From the NCBI GenBank assembly GCA_934692665.1, contig CAKUUG010000007.1, positions 1 to 54,019 on the forward strand: DNA of 54,019 bases, in the 5' to 3' direction. A program made the position numbers and the translations under genes. Below the pieces are notes generated by a model. That model ran no database searches. It saw only the letters and a program-made list of their open reading frames with translations, and was not told where the DNA came from. Shown here one piece after another: positions 1-8,902 of the stretch; the first letter of the stretch is position 1, and each line of letters starts with the position of its first letter. The DNA comes from an uncultured Candidatus Melainabacteria bacterium. GTDB lineage: Bacteria; Cyanobacteriota; Vampirovibrionia; Gastranaerophilales; Gastranaerophilaceae.

Positions 1-207
1 TTGAAGGTGGGTAAAATTTCTTAAAATTTAAAACTCTTTATCAAAGTTGGAAATGAGTTATTAGTGAGAATGTGCTTTTCGCTTTCGGTTTGTTTGACCC
101 CGTCCACATTTATAATCATATTACTAAAAAAAATTAATTCAACTCTTTTTTTTCAAATGTTACAAAAGTTCATACTGAACAAGTCGGCTAGTCCTGAAAC
201 GTCAGTT
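1..207. other. Intergenic edge, no gene seen
   Basis: No reading frame of useful length runs through this stretch on the plus strand. It lies downstream of the minus-strand helicase. I see no convincing hairpin plus T-run terminator and no tRNA-like fold. It may contain the start region or 3' end of a gene outside the window. Confidence 0.5.
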
Positions 208-2538
208 TTAATCAACATTTACAGGTTCAATATTGATTAGTTTTATTGCAGCTTTTGCATTTTGTTTTAGATTTTCATTTATTCCATCTAAAATAGTAAT
301 CTGTCTCAATATATCAATAGTACGTTTAAATGTTCTTACAACATCACCTTGAGAAAACTCAGAATCCGAAAACATGTTTTCCCAAGTAGTCAAAGAATCG
401 TTATCAGGGTTTAAATTTGCACCAATCCAATACTCTATAAAATAACAGTACTGCGTATTTATGAACATTGGATTTTCTATATTATTATCTCTTTCGAGTA
501 AAAATATTTTTCTTTTTATGTCTTTTATTTGATTTAAAGTTTTTCGTACATTTTTTGAACATGGCTTTGAAACTGTTTCATCATTAATTCTTGTTTCTTC
601 TGAAATCACTGCACATAAAACAGAGGCGAGTTCCTGAACATTTAAATTATCCAAAAGTCCGGACAATATAATTTCCGAAAGATAAAGCTCATTTTCGCAT
701 CGAAGAGCCATTGTGATTTTACCTTTTTCTGTCGGGTAATCATCAGCTAAATTATTTGTTATTTCAAGGATAGTTTTGTGTGCAAGGAATTTTTGCCAAT
801 AAACGTCTTTTTGAAATTCAATTTCTTTGTCCAGTTTTTTTAATTCTTTTGTATATCTTTCAATTAATTCAAGAGATTTTTTGTGTTTTTTGTATATTTT
901 ACACAAATTGCAGCCATAACTTTCGAATTTTTTTTGGAGTTTTTTTGATTTTTGATAAAATTCGACAACTTCCGGTGCTTCTTGAGGATTTTTGTATTTT
1001 CCTTTTGCTTGTCTTTTTAGAGTTTTGTATAGGGTTCTTATTTGGACATATTGGTTTTTAACTTTATTAAATTCAACAAAATCTTCATCAGACAAGTGCC
1101 ACTTGCAAGAAAAATCTTTCGAATTTTCGATATCTTTCAGTCTGTTTTCACGTTTTTCAAGCAAAGGAGACAATCTATCCGTAGAAGAAAAATAACCAAA
1201 AGTCTTAAAAATCAATTCTTTTGCTTCATCTATCGAAAATCTTTGCAATAAATTTAACACCATAGAATAACATGGAGAAAATTTGCTCTCCAAAGGATTT
1301 GCATCCGATTTTACGAGCTGTGCTACTTCATCCGGTGTTTGGAACGGCGTTCCAACAACCACCACATATCCTATTTCATCCATACCACGACGCCCTGCTC
1401 TGCCTGACATTTGAAGAAATTCATTTGCAGTTAAGATTCTGTGACCCGTATCGGTTCTTTTTGAAATAGAGCTGATTATTGTAGTTCTAGCAGGCATATT
1501 TATACCGGCAGCCAAAGTTTCTGTTGCAAAAACCACTTTTATCAAACCTTGTTGAAATAATTTTTCAACAAGTGCTTTCCAACCAGGCAAAAGTCCTGCA
1601 TGGTGAGAAGCAACACCTGATTTTATCAAATCAAGTTGAGGATTGTTTTCCAGATAAGGGTTTTCTTTTATGTAGTCATTTACAATTTCGTTTAGCTTTA
1701 TTAATTCATCTTTAGACAACAAATCCAATTTCAAACAGCGTTTTGCATTTTCGTCGCATTTTTTTCTAGAAAATGTAAAATATATACAGGGCAGCATTTT
1801 TTTGTCATTCAAACACTGAATTATATCTGTTGTCGGGTCTTTTATTTTTTCTTTTTTATTAAAATATTTGTATTTGCTTTCAGGTTTTATTTTTTTATTT
1901 AATTCACCTGATGGCGTAAGCAAAGGCAATATTGAACAAGGCTTTGAAGAATCATAATAAAAAAATCTCAAAGGAACCGGACGAAAATCCGTATACACAA
2001 GCTCTGTTTTTGAATGAACAGTGTTAATCCAATCTGTTAACTGTTTTGAATTTTGAACCGTTGCAGAAAGGGCGATTATTTGGATATTTGTAGGGCAATA
2101 GATAATACTTTCTTCCCAAACAGTACCACGAGATTCATCATTCATGTAATGAACTTCATCTAATACTACATAGCGGACATTTTTTAGGTTATCTTTAACA
2201 GAACCAAATGTAGTTCCATAAAGCATATTGCGAAAAACTTCCGTTGTCATAACAACGATTTGCGCATCACGATTTATTGTCGTATCACCGGTCAAAAGCC
2301 CGACATTGTCTTTTCCATATAATTTTGAAAAGTCGTTGAATTTTTGATTAGAAAGAGCCTTCAATGGTGTCGTATAAAAAATTCTTTCGTTGTTTTCGAT
2401 TGCCAAATGTATTGCACTTTGTGCGATACAAGTTTTTCCTGCACCTGTTGGAGCACAAACAACAACGCTTTTTCCATTCTGAATGTGATTTATTGCTTCT
2501 TTTTGAAAATCATCCAGTTCAAAATTAAATCCGTACAT
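208..2538 (-). CDS. Ski2-like DEVH-box helicase with DSHCT-type C-terminus
   Basis: Superfamily II ATP-dependent helicase of the Ski2/Mtr4 type, expected to unwind RNA and take part in RNA turnover in the cytoplasm. Visible motifs are Walker A APTGAGKT (residues 29-36), the DEVH box (127-130), a SAT motif, and the arginine-finger motif VI GRAGRRG. The roughly 400 residues after the helicase core are helical and charged, as expected for the stalk and DSHCT-like domain. At 776 aa it is shorter than eukaryotic Mtr4 and fits the bacterial/cyanobacterial type. It is the last gene of a coaX-dut-helicase series with a 27-bp gap after dut. Only a weak GGGA lies upstream of its ATG. The helicase assignment is firm; the RNA substrate is inferred from the family. 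Confidence 0.9.
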   Translation of the reverse strand: MYGFNFELDDFQKEAINHIQNGKSVVVCAPTGAGKTCIAQSAIHLAIENNERIFYTTPLKALSNQKFNDFSKLYGKDNVGLLTGDTTINRDAQIVVMTTEVFRNMLYGTTFGSVKDNLKNVRYVVLDEVHYMNDESRGTVWEESIIYCPTNIQIIALSATVQNSKQLTDWINTVHSKTELVYTDFRPVPLRFFYYDSSKPCSILPLLTPSGELNKKIKPESKYKYFNKKEKIKDPTTDIIQCLNDKKMLPCIYFTFSRKKCDENAKRCLKLDLLSKDELIKLNEIVNDYIKENPYLENNPQLDLIKSGVASHHAGLLPGWKALVEKLFQQGLIKVVFATETLAAGINMPARTTIISSISKRTDTGHRILTANEFLQMSGRAGRRGMDEIGYVVVVGTPFQTPDEVAQLVKSDANPLESKFSPCYSMVLNLLQRFSIDEAKELIFKTFGYFSSTDRLSPLLEKRENRLKDIENSKDFSCKWHLSDEDFVEFNKVKNQYVQIRTLYKTLKRQAKGKYKNPQEAPEVVEFYQKSKKLQKKFESYGCNLCKIYKKHKKSLELIERYTKELKKLDKEIEFQKDVYWQKFLAHKTILEITNNLADDYPTEKGKITMALRCENELYLSEIILSGLLDNLNVQELASVLCAVISEETRINDETVSKPCSKNVRKTLNQIKDIKRKIFLLERDNNIENPMFINTQYCYFIEYWIGANLNPDNDSLTTWENMFSDSEFSQGDVVRTFKRTIDILRQITILDGINENLKQNAKAAIKLINIEPVNVD

Positions 2539-2565
2539 AATATAATAATTCCCGATTTTTTAAAA

Positions 2566-3018
2566 CTACTTCACACCTGTAGAACCAAAACCGCCTGCCA
2601 TTCTTTCAGTTTGTGACAATTCATCTGCAAGAATAACTTCCGGTTTCAATACTTCCATGATGGCCATTTGTGCAATTCTATCGCCTTTGTGTATTGTAAA
2701 ATCTACTTTTGATAAATTAATCAAACCCACACAAATTTCACCTCTGTAATCTTCATCGATTGTGCCGATACCATTTACAACGGCAATTCCTGATTTTATT
2801 GCGAGTCCGGAACGAGAACGAACTTGGGCTTCTGTATTGTGAGGCAATTCTATCGCAATACCTGTCGGAATCATTTTAATTTCACCTGAAGGAATAACAA
2901 TATCATCTTCAATTGCAGCAACCAAATCCATTGCAGAAGCACCTGCAGTTTTGTATTGCGGCATGGATACAAAATTGTCCAATTTTTTAATTTTTAGAGT
3001 TAGTTTTTCTGTATTCAT
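2566..3018 (-). CDS. dut: dUTP diphosphatase (dUTPase)
   Basis: Hydrolyses dUTP to dUMP and diphosphate, keeping uracil out of DNA and feeding thymidylate synthesis. All five motifs of the trimeric dUTPase family are present in order: AMDL near residue 29, RSRSGLA, GTIDEDYRG with the catalytic Asp, RIAQM, and the C-terminal GGFGSTG lid. At 150 aa it is the usual length. The start has an AAGGA Shine-Dalgarno about 8 nt upstream. It sits 4 bp after the coaX stop, so the two are very probably co-transcribed. Confidence 0.96.
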   Translation of the reverse strand: MNTEKLTLKIKKLDNFVSMPQYKTAGASAMDLVAAIEDDIVIPSGEIKMIPTGIAIELPHNTEAQVRSRSGLAIKSGIAVVNGIGTIDEDYRGEICVGLINLSKVDFTIHKGDRIAQMAIMEVLKPEVILADELSQTERMAGGFGSTGVK

Positions 3019-3022
3019 ATTA

Positions 3023-3790
3023 TTATTCCTTATTTAAGTAATACAATTCTTTCAAACCGAATAATGTCAAATTTTTGTCAACAAAGTTTATTGTCTTATC
3101 AAAATCATCAAACAACACCGAAGAATATCCGCCCGTTGCGATTATTGTAGCTTTTTTTCCGATTTCTTTTTCGCATTTTTTTATCATGCCTTCAATCATA
3201 CATTTGTGTCCCAACACAATACCTGATAGCATTGCAGAAATTGTGCTTTTTCCAATAGCATCGTCAGTCGCTTCGATTTTTAATTTTGGCAATTTGGATG
3301 TAAATTGCGAAAGAGATTTTGCTTGGATTTTTAAACCCGGAGCAATAATACCGCCTATGAAATTTGAATTTTCATCTACAATATCGAATGTTGTTGCAGT
3401 ACCAAAATCAATAACAATTGCAGGAAGTTTGTATTTTATTTTAGCTGCAACAGCATTTGCAATTCTATCTGCACCGATTTCTTTGTTGTTTTCTAATGCC
3501 AGTGTTATTGGCATTTTTGATTTATATGAAAGATTAAACGGCTCAATATTGAGGTATTTTGATATAGCATTTGAAAAAACCTCAGCCAACTGTGGAACAA
3601 CAGAAGATATAATTGCACCTTTGATTTTTGATGTAAATTTGTGATGATTAAAAATTGTAACCAGCAAAATCCCATACTCGTCTTCTGATTTTTTAATATC
3701 TGATGACAAATTGTAGTTTGCAACTATTTTTTCTTTTTCAAATATTCCGATTGATGTATTTGTATTTCCGATATCTACTACTAAAAGCAT
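3023..3790 (-). CDS. coaX: Type III pantothenate kinase
   Basis: Phosphorylates pantothenate in the first committed step of coenzyme A synthesis. The N-terminal DIGNTNTSIG phosphate-binding loop begins at Asp6. The GADRIANAVAA and IDFGTATTFD motifs of the ASKHA-fold CoaX family are both intact, and 255 aa is normal. It heads a minus-strand series with dut and the helicase and is divergent from the TPR gene across only 49 bp. No Shine-Dalgarno precedes the ATG; instead a TAAAAT box ends 6 nt before it, which suggests a leaderless transcript. Confidence 0.95.
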   Translation of the reverse strand: MLLVVDIGNTNTSIGIFEKEKIVANYNLSSDIKKSEDEYGILLVTIFNHHKFTSKIKGAIISSVVPQLAEVFSNAISKYLNIEPFNLSYKSKMPITLALENNKEIGADRIANAVAAKIKYKLPAIVIDFGTATTFDIVDENSNFIGGIIAPGLKIQAKSLSQFTSKLPKLKIEATDDAIGKSTISAMLSGIVLGHKCMIEGMIKKCEKEIGKKATIIATGGYSSVLFDDFDKTINFVDKNLTLFGLKELYYLNKE

Positions 3791-3796
3791 AATTAT

Positions 3797-3802
3797 ATTT
3801 TA
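3797..3802 (-). promoter_or_regulatory. Candidate -10 box for leaderless coaX
   Basis: TAAAAT on the minus strand ends 6 nt before the coaX ATG, so initiation at normal spacing would fall at or next to the start codon. No clear -35 element is seen and there is no Shine-Dalgarno. Confidence 0.4.
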
Positions 3803-3824
3803 CAACAAAAAATTAATTTTATTA

Positions 3825-3833
3825 TGTTATAAT
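3825..3833 (+). promoter_or_regulatory. Extended -10 (TGtTATAAT) for the leaderless TPR gene
   Basis: A perfect extended -10 element TG-T-TATAAT lies 6 nt upstream of the GTG start at 3840. Normal spacing from -10 to +1 puts transcription initiation on or beside the start codon. A -35 box is not evident, as is common with extended -10 promoters. Confidence 0.6.
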
Positions 3834-3839
3834 GTTTTT

Positions 3840-4229
3840 GTGGATGAGAATGCTCTAATACAATATTACACGCTTATAAAAAGCAAAATTGCCTTGGGTA
3901 GCATCAAAACAGCATTAGAATTTATAGACAAACTGTTATATAGCTATCCAAGAGATGCTTATGCATATTATTTCAAAGGTGTTTGTTTTTTTGCTTTAGA
4001 AAGTTATGAAACATCTATTAAATACTTCATTAACGCACTAAAACTAAACCCCGTTTTTGCAAAAGCATATTTTAATTTGGGTGTAAGTTATTTCATGTTA
4101 CAAAAAAAAGATGCAGCACTGATTAATATTGGAAAAGCACTTGTTCTTTTTGTAAAATCAAACGAAAACGACAAAAAACTCAGATGTATCAATGCTCTTC
4201 GCTTTATCGGAGGAGAAGATGTTATTTAA
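3840..4229 (+). CDS. Small TPR-repeat protein
   Basis: A 129-aa protein made of about three tetratricopeptide repeats. The pattern of Gly/Ala/Tyr/Phe positions can be seen in stretches such as AYYFKGVCFFALESYE and AKAYFNLGVSYFML. TPRs mediate protein-protein contacts; the partner is unknown. The only usable start is the GTG at 3840, because the nearby ATG is out of frame. The gene overlaps the start of the histidine kinase by 11 bp, implying translational coupling and a functional link with that sensor. No signal peptide is seen, so it is probably cytoplasmic. Confidence 0.8.
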   Translation: MDENALIQYYTLIKSKIALGSIKTALEFIDKLLYSYPRDAYAYYFKGVCFFALESYETSIKYFINALKLNPVFAKAYFNLGVSYFMLQKKDAALINIGKALVLFVKSNENDKKLRCINALRFIGGEDVI

Positions 4230-5187
4230 ATTTTTCTTTTTTCTTCCTTATTTTGTTATTTTTGTTTTGATTTGCGGTTTTGTATTTTATAGCCTTAAAA
4301 CAAGAAAAAAACACTATCGCCTGTTAAAATTTCTCCACAATTATTTAAACATTATTACATCTGCAAGATATGGAAATTTAAATTCAAAAGTTGAAGACGG
4401 GACGGATATTTTAACAAAACAACTCTCCAAAAATACAAATGCCCTGATGGAAAGTATCATCGATAGGGACAAAATGATACAAGAATACATCGAAAAAGAA
4501 AAAGAAAGACAAAGCCTTAAACAAGATTTTATATCGAGTTTTACCCATGACCTCAAAGTTCCAATCATCGCACAAGACAACACCTATGACCTTTTGTTAA
4601 ATGGAAATTTCGGCGAACTTACAAAAGAGCAACAAACAGCAATAAAAAACCTCAAAATTTCCAATGATGATTTAAAAAAACTAATCCTGAATTTGTTAGA
4701 CGTACAAAAATATGAAAACAACTCTTTATTTGTAAACAAAGAAAAAACGGAGTTGAACGATTTTATAAAAGAAATTCTAAATCAAGACAAAAGCATTTTT
4801 ACAATACAAAATATCAATATAAATTTCACTTCCAATCAAGAAAAAATATTCTATTCGATTGACAGATTTTTAATAAAAAGAGTATTAAACAATTTGATAT
4901 CAAATGCTATTTCACATAGCAAAACTTCAAAAGACATTACGCTTACTCTAGAAAAAAACAAAAAAAATATTGAAATTTCAATATCTGACAAAGGTACAGG
5001 AATAAACGAAGAAGATATAAATAATATCTTTAAAAAATATTACACATCACAAAAAAAATACTCAAACACATCAACAGGGCTTGGGCTTTATATTTCTAAC
5101 AAAATAATAACCTTGCACAATGGTAAAATTACAGCCAAAAACAACCAATACAAAGGTGCAACATTTATAATCAGTTTACCTTTGTAA
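4219..5187 (+). CDS. Membrane-anchored sensor histidine kinase
   Basis: A 322-aa two-component sensor. One N-terminal hydrophobic segment (residues about 3-24) is followed by a short linker. The HisKA domain has its phospho-acceptor His110 in FTHDLKVP. The HATPase domain shows N box NLISNAISHS, G1 SDKGTGI and G2 STGLGLYIS. There is no sizeable extracytoplasmic sensing domain. I chose the ATG at 4219 rather than an in-frame start at 4192 because GGAGGAG sits 3 nt before it and the protein then starts at the membrane helix. No response regulator lies next to it, so it is an orphan here. The overlapping TPR protein may be its partner (inference). Confidence 0.9.
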   Translation: MLFKFFFFLPYFVIFVLICGFVFYSLKTRKKHYRLLKFLHNYLNIITSARYGNLNSKVEDGTDILTKQLSKNTNALMESIIDRDKMIQEYIEKEKERQSLKQDFISSFTHDLKVPIIAQDNTYDLLLNGNFGELTKEQQTAIKNLKISNDDLKKLILNLLDVQKYENNSLFVNKEKTELNDFIKEILNQDKSIFTIQNININFTSNQEKIFYSIDRFLIKRVLNNLISNAISHSKTSKDITLTLEKNKKNIEISISDKGTGINEEDINNIFKKYYTSQKKYSNTSTGLGLYISNKIITLHNGKITAKNNQYKGATFIISLPL

Positions 5188-5193
5188 CATATT

Positions 5194-5222
5194 TTGAATT
5201 TTTTAGAGTTATATAGTAAAAT
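5194..5222 (+). promoter_or_regulatory. Sigma-70 type promoter for the acyl-CoA synthetase gene
   Basis: TTGAAT (5194-5199), a 17-bp spacer, and TAAAAT (5217-5222). Predicted initiation near 5229 leaves a leader of about 25 nt containing AAAGG ahead of the start at 5255. Confidence 0.6.
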
Positions 5223-5254
5223 AATTCTAATGTTGCGTTAATAAAGGTTAGTTG

Positions 5255-6940
5255 ATGATTAAAAACGAAAATGAGAATGTATTGTCTTTTTTGAAAAATC
5301 AGACAGACAAATTTGACGATAGAATTGCTCTCGGAATGAGAAGTAAATATGGCTGGAGCGAATATACTTACGAAGGACTCAGCATGATGTCAAGAAAAAT
5401 AGCTTCGTATTTGATTAATGATTTAAATGTTAAAAGAGAAGAAAAAATCGCAATAATTTCAGAATCAAAAGTTGAATTTGGTGCTGTATTTTTTGCTTCA
5501 ATAATAGCAGGAACAACGCTTATTCCTCTTGATACAAAATTAACCACCCATGAATTAACTTCTATAATGTCAAATTGTAGTCCGTCTATCGTTTTTGTTT
5601 CACAAAAATACCTAAAAACGGCAATTGAATTGCAAAAAGAAATATCATCGATAAAAACTATTATTTTAATGGATGATACCGAAATAAATTCAAATTACAA
5701 AAATATCTACCGATTGCCTGAAAATTACAATACAAAATTTCGACACAGAAGGCTGGATTCTACAGCTCTAATCATCTATACATCAGGCACTACCGGTTCT
5801 CCAAAAGGAGTTCAGACGACTTTTAGAAATTTATTGTCACAAATAATCGACCTCAAAAAAGCAATGCAAGGGGTTTTCAAAGAAAATGAAAAAGTAAACA
5901 TATTGTCTATTTTACCTATGAATCATTTGTTTGAATTAACGTATGGTTTTTGTGCGTTTTTAAATATGGGGTATTCAATATATTACACAAAAACTCTTCG
6001 TCCAAGCGACGTTCTCAGCGTTATGCGTGCAAAAAAAATAAAATTTATGTGCACAGTTCCATCGTTTTTCAAAATGTTAAAAATGCAATTTGAATCAGAA
6101 ATATCAAAGCAATCAAAATTTAAACAATTTATGTACAACATAAATTATCACTATATCGCAAAATTTTTCCCATTTGAAACTCTAAAAAAATATTTATTTA
6201 AAGATATCCATGAAAAATTAGGCAATAACTTTTATGGTTTTTGTTCAGGTGGTGCACCGATGGATTTGGAAATGGGAAAATATTTTAATCGTATAGGCAT
6301 TAATGTTTTTCAAGGATACGGTTTATCCGAAGCAAGCCCTGTTGTCACTGTTTCTATGGACAAAAAAATTGATATAAAATCAGTCGGTTATTTATTAAAT
6401 AGCTTTGATGCAAAAATCGATTCTGCAACGGGAGAGCTATTAGTAAAAGGGCCTGCTGTTATGAAAGGATATTACAATCGTCCGGATTTAACGCAAGAAG
6501 TTATCACGGAAGATGGCTGGCTTCATACAGGAGATATTGCAAAAATCGATAAAAAAGGGCAAGTTTTTATAACAGGCAGAATAAAAAACATGATTGTTCT
6601 TGCCGGCGGGAAAAAAGTTTTTCCGGAAGAAGTCGAAAAAGCATTAGACGAATGTCAATTTATAAAAGAATATTGTGCCTTGTCAACAACAAAAAAAGCC
6701 GGAAGCAAAAAAGGTACGGAAGAAGTAACTGTTGCTGCTGTTCCTGTTGAAACTTTGTATGAAAATTACGACGAAAAAACTGTAGAGTCTATGATTATAG
6801 CAGAAATAAAGAAAAAATCTTTAAAACTCTGTGAATACAAAAGACCAACAAACATTGTTGTTGTAAAATCAGAATTACCAAAAACAGCAACAAAAAAAAT
6901 AAAAAGACGTGAAGTTGCTCAAATTTTAAAAAATCTATAA
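5255..6940 (+). CDS. AMP-dependent acyl-CoA synthetase/ligase
   Basis: Member of the ANL adenylating family; it would activate a fatty or other carboxylic acid to an acyl-CoA or acyl-ACP thioester via an acyl-adenylate. The P-loop-like motif TSGTTGSPKG lies near residues 176-185. GYGLSEASPV, DGWLHTGDIA and GRIKNMIVLAGGKKVFPEE mark the remaining core motifs and the hinge. The conserved C-terminal catalytic lysine is probably in KTATKKIKR. The length of about 561 aa is typical. An ATG at 5255 follows an in-frame TTG at 5252; AAAGG spacing favours the ATG. Substrate cannot be told from sequence. The stop codon overlaps the start of the recombinase gene. Confidence 0.9.
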   Translation: MIKNENENVLSFLKNQTDKFDDRIALGMRSKYGWSEYTYEGLSMMSRKIASYLINDLNVKREEKIAIISESKVEFGAVFFASIIAGTTLIPLDTKLTTHELTSIMSNCSPSIVFVSQKYLKTAIELQKEISSIKTIILMDDTEINSNYKNIYRLPENYNTKFRHRRLDSTALIIYTSGTTGSPKGVQTTFRNLLSQIIDLKKAMQGVFKENEKVNILSILPMNHLFELTYGFCAFLNMGYSIYYTKTLRPSDVLSVMRAKKIKFMCTVPSFFKMLKMQFESEISKQSKFKQFMYNINYHYIAKFFPFETLKKYLFKDIHEKLGNNFYGFCSGGAPMDLEMGKYFNRIGINVFQGYGLSEASPVVTVSMDKKIDIKSVGYLLNSFDAKIDSATGELLVKGPAVMKGYYNRPDLTQEVITEDGWLHTGDIAKIDKKGQVFITGRIKNMIVLAGGKKVFPEEVEKALDECQFIKEYCALSTTKKAGSKKGTEEVTVAAVPVETLYENYDEKTVESMIIAEIKKKSLKLCEYKRPTNIVVVKSELPKTATKKIKRREVAQILKNL

Positions 6941-7812
6941 TGAATGAAACAAACAAAAATACATCACAAACAATTTCTGATTATTTAACATATTTGGAAA
7001 TAGAAAAAGGATTGTCTAAAAATACAATTCTTGCTTATCAGAATGACTTGGTGGCTTTTTTTGATTTTCTAAAAGACAAAGAATTAGAAGAAATAAAAAG
7101 AAGAGATTTTTCTGCTTTTACAAAATTTTTGGCAAAAAAAGACCTAAACCCAACGAGCATTACCAGAAAAATCGCTTCAATAAAAGGTTTTTTCAGATTT
7201 TTGTGTTTCAGACAAAACATAAAAACAAATCCTTCCATTTCTATAACTTCTCCAAAATTGCCAAAAAAATTGCCAAAAGTTTTAACCATTTCAGAAATTG
7301 AAAAGATACTTCATAATGATTTGTCTATTTTGGAACTTTCAATAGTGGAATTATTGTATTCAGCAGGGATAAGGGTTTCTGAACTTGTTAATTTGAGATT
7401 AAAAAATCTGGATTTAAAACAACAAATAATAAAAGTTTTTGGCAAAGGTTCAAAAGAAAGAATTGTCCCAATTAACAAAAAATGCATAAACATACTGAAA
7501 AAATACTTAAAAAAAAGAGAAATAATATCACTAAAATTCGATAGCGAAGATTTTTTGTTTTTAAATGAAAAAGGAAAAAAAATAACAAGGCAGTACGTCT
7601 ATAACATAATCAAAAAACAAGGAATAAAAATCCACAAATCAATTTCCCCGCACACATTAAGACACAGTTATGCAACGCATTTGTTGGAAAATGGGGCTGA
7701 TTTGAGAGTTGTACAAGAATTACTGGGACACTCAAGCATCGTAACTACCCAACTTTATACACACATTAGCAAAAAAACACTAAGAGAAGTTTATTTCAAT
7801 ATCAATAACTAG
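6940..7812 (+). CDS. Tyrosine recombinase, XerC/XerD type
   Basis: Site-specific recombinase of the kind that resolves chromosome dimers at dif sites. It has an N-terminal SAM-like core-binding domain (about residues 10-95) and a C-terminal catalytic domain. The catalytic set is complete: Arg145 in SAGIRVSEL, Lys in GKGSKERIVP, HTLRH, the LGHSS histidine, and Tyr273 in TTQLYTH. At 290 aa it matches XerC/D rather than phage integrases. Its ATG overlaps the stop of the synthetase gene in TAATG, indicating coupling. XerC and XerD cannot be told apart here. No integrated element or att site is seen nearby, so a housekeeping role is likelier. Confidence 0.9.
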   Translation: MNETNKNTSQTISDYLTYLEIEKGLSKNTILAYQNDLVAFFDFLKDKELEEIKRRDFSAFTKFLAKKDLNPTSITRKIASIKGFFRFLCFRQNIKTNPSISITSPKLPKKLPKVLTISEIEKILHNDLSILELSIVELLYSAGIRVSELVNLRLKNLDLKQQIIKVFGKGSKERIVPINKKCINILKKYLKKREIISLKFDSEDFLFLNEKGKKITRQYVYNIIKKQGIKIHKSISPHTLRHSYATHLLENGADLRVVQELLGHSSIVTTQLYTHISKKTLREVYFNINN

Positions 7813-7813
7813 T

Positions 7814-8890
7814 CTATTTATTACGATTTGCAAAAACATATTGCAAAATCTCGGCAACTGCAACATACAATTCTTGAGGAATAATTTGGTTAACTTCTAC
7901 CATTTTGTACAGACTTCTTGCCAGTGGTTTATTTTCTATTATTGGAACGCCGTTGTTTTTTGCAATTTCTCTAATTTTGAAAGCTATAAAATCAACACCT
8001 TTTGCAACAACGACAGGGGCGGGGTCTTTTTCCATATTGTATCTCAATGCAACAGCAAAGTGAGTCGGATTGACTACAACGACATCTGCTTCTTTTACAT
8101 TTGCCATCATTTTTTGCTGCATTATCTTCATTTGGAAAGAACGGATTCTTCCTTTAATTTTTGGGTCACCTTCTATATTTTTTCTTTCTTCTTTTACTTC
8201 TTGCTTAGACATTTTTATTGATTTGTTGTATTCCCAATCTTGGTACTTTTTATCTAATATGCCCAAAATAACCAATATCACGCATATCGTAAACAATAAT
8301 TCAAAAACAACTGACCCCATAACTGCAAACCCCGTAACAGGATCTGCCCCAATCAAAGAAAACAAATCGTCTTTTCTTTTTATAATTACTTTCAAACCCA
8401 CCATCGTAACAATAATAAGTTTTAATATTGATTTTACAAATTCTATCATTTGTCTTGGTTTAAAGACATTAAATTTGTCTTTTAATGCTTTTAATAATGA
8501 AGATGGTGCTAATTTTTTAAAATTCGGCTTTAGAGCTTCTTTTGCAAATAAAGCACCTGTTTGAAATCTCAATATTAAAACAGCACCGACTGCAAGCAAA
8601 ACAAAAAACAAAGCAATGATAGAAACATAATAATAAAAATAAGGCCCCATTATTGAAACAAAATCATCCTCTGAAATTTGCGAAGGAATAAGCGAAACAA
8701 AAGCAATGTGAAGCATTTCTTGTATTTTTTCGAGCATTGAATTTCCAAGTGCAAAAATCAAAGCAACACCAAGCGTCAACACTAAAGACGAAGTAAAGTC
8801 TTGACTTTTTGATATATGCCCCCTGTCTCGCTCTTTCTCCCTTCGTTTCGGGGTGGCTTCTTCGGTTTTTTCGTTTTGTTCGTCTGCCAT
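7814..8890 (-). CDS. flhB: Flagellar export switch protein FlhB
   Basis: Integral membrane subunit of the flagellar type III export gate that switches substrate specificity from rod/hook to filament. The N-terminal basic stretch ends in RDRGHISKSQDF, followed by four membrane segments. The cytoplasmic domain contains the autocleavage motif NPTH at residues 274-277, very close to its usual position. It is 358 aa. It is the last gene of accD-accA-fliP-fliQ-fliR-flhB; flhA, which often follows flhB, is absent because the convergent recombinase gene ends 2 bp away. A non-flagellar type III system is less likely given the FliP/FliR neighbours. Confidence 0.95.
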   Translation of the reverse strand: MADEQNEKTEEATPKRREKERDRGHISKSQDFTSSLVLTLGVALIFALGNSMLEKIQEMLHIAFVSLIPSQISEDDFVSIMGPYFYYYVSIIALFFVLLAVGAVLILRFQTGALFAKEALKPNFKKLAPSSLLKALKDKFNVFKPRQMIEFVKSILKLIIVTMVGLKVIIKRKDDLFSLIGADPVTGFAVMGSVVFELLFTICVILVILGILDKKYQDWEYNKSIKMSKQEVKEERKNIEGDPKIKGRIRSFQMKIMQQKMMANVKEADVVVVNPTHFAVALRYNMEKDPAPVVVAKGVDFIAFKIREIAKNNGVPIIENKPLARSLYKMVEVNQIIPQELYVAVAEILQYVFANRNK

Positions 8891-8902
8891 AGTTCTTCTT
8901 TT

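Noticed and set aside
3075..3644. 189-aa plus-strand ORF over coaX
   Set aside because: Lies wholly antisense to a gene with all CoaX motifs; no Shine-Dalgarno or recognisable protein.
6940..7812. Integrase of a mobile element
   Set aside because: Size and motifs fit XerC/D, it is coupled to a metabolic gene, and no att repeats or cargo genes are visible.
8070..8564. 164-aa plus-strand ORF over flhB
   Set aside because: Antisense shadow of a gene with an intact NPTH motif.
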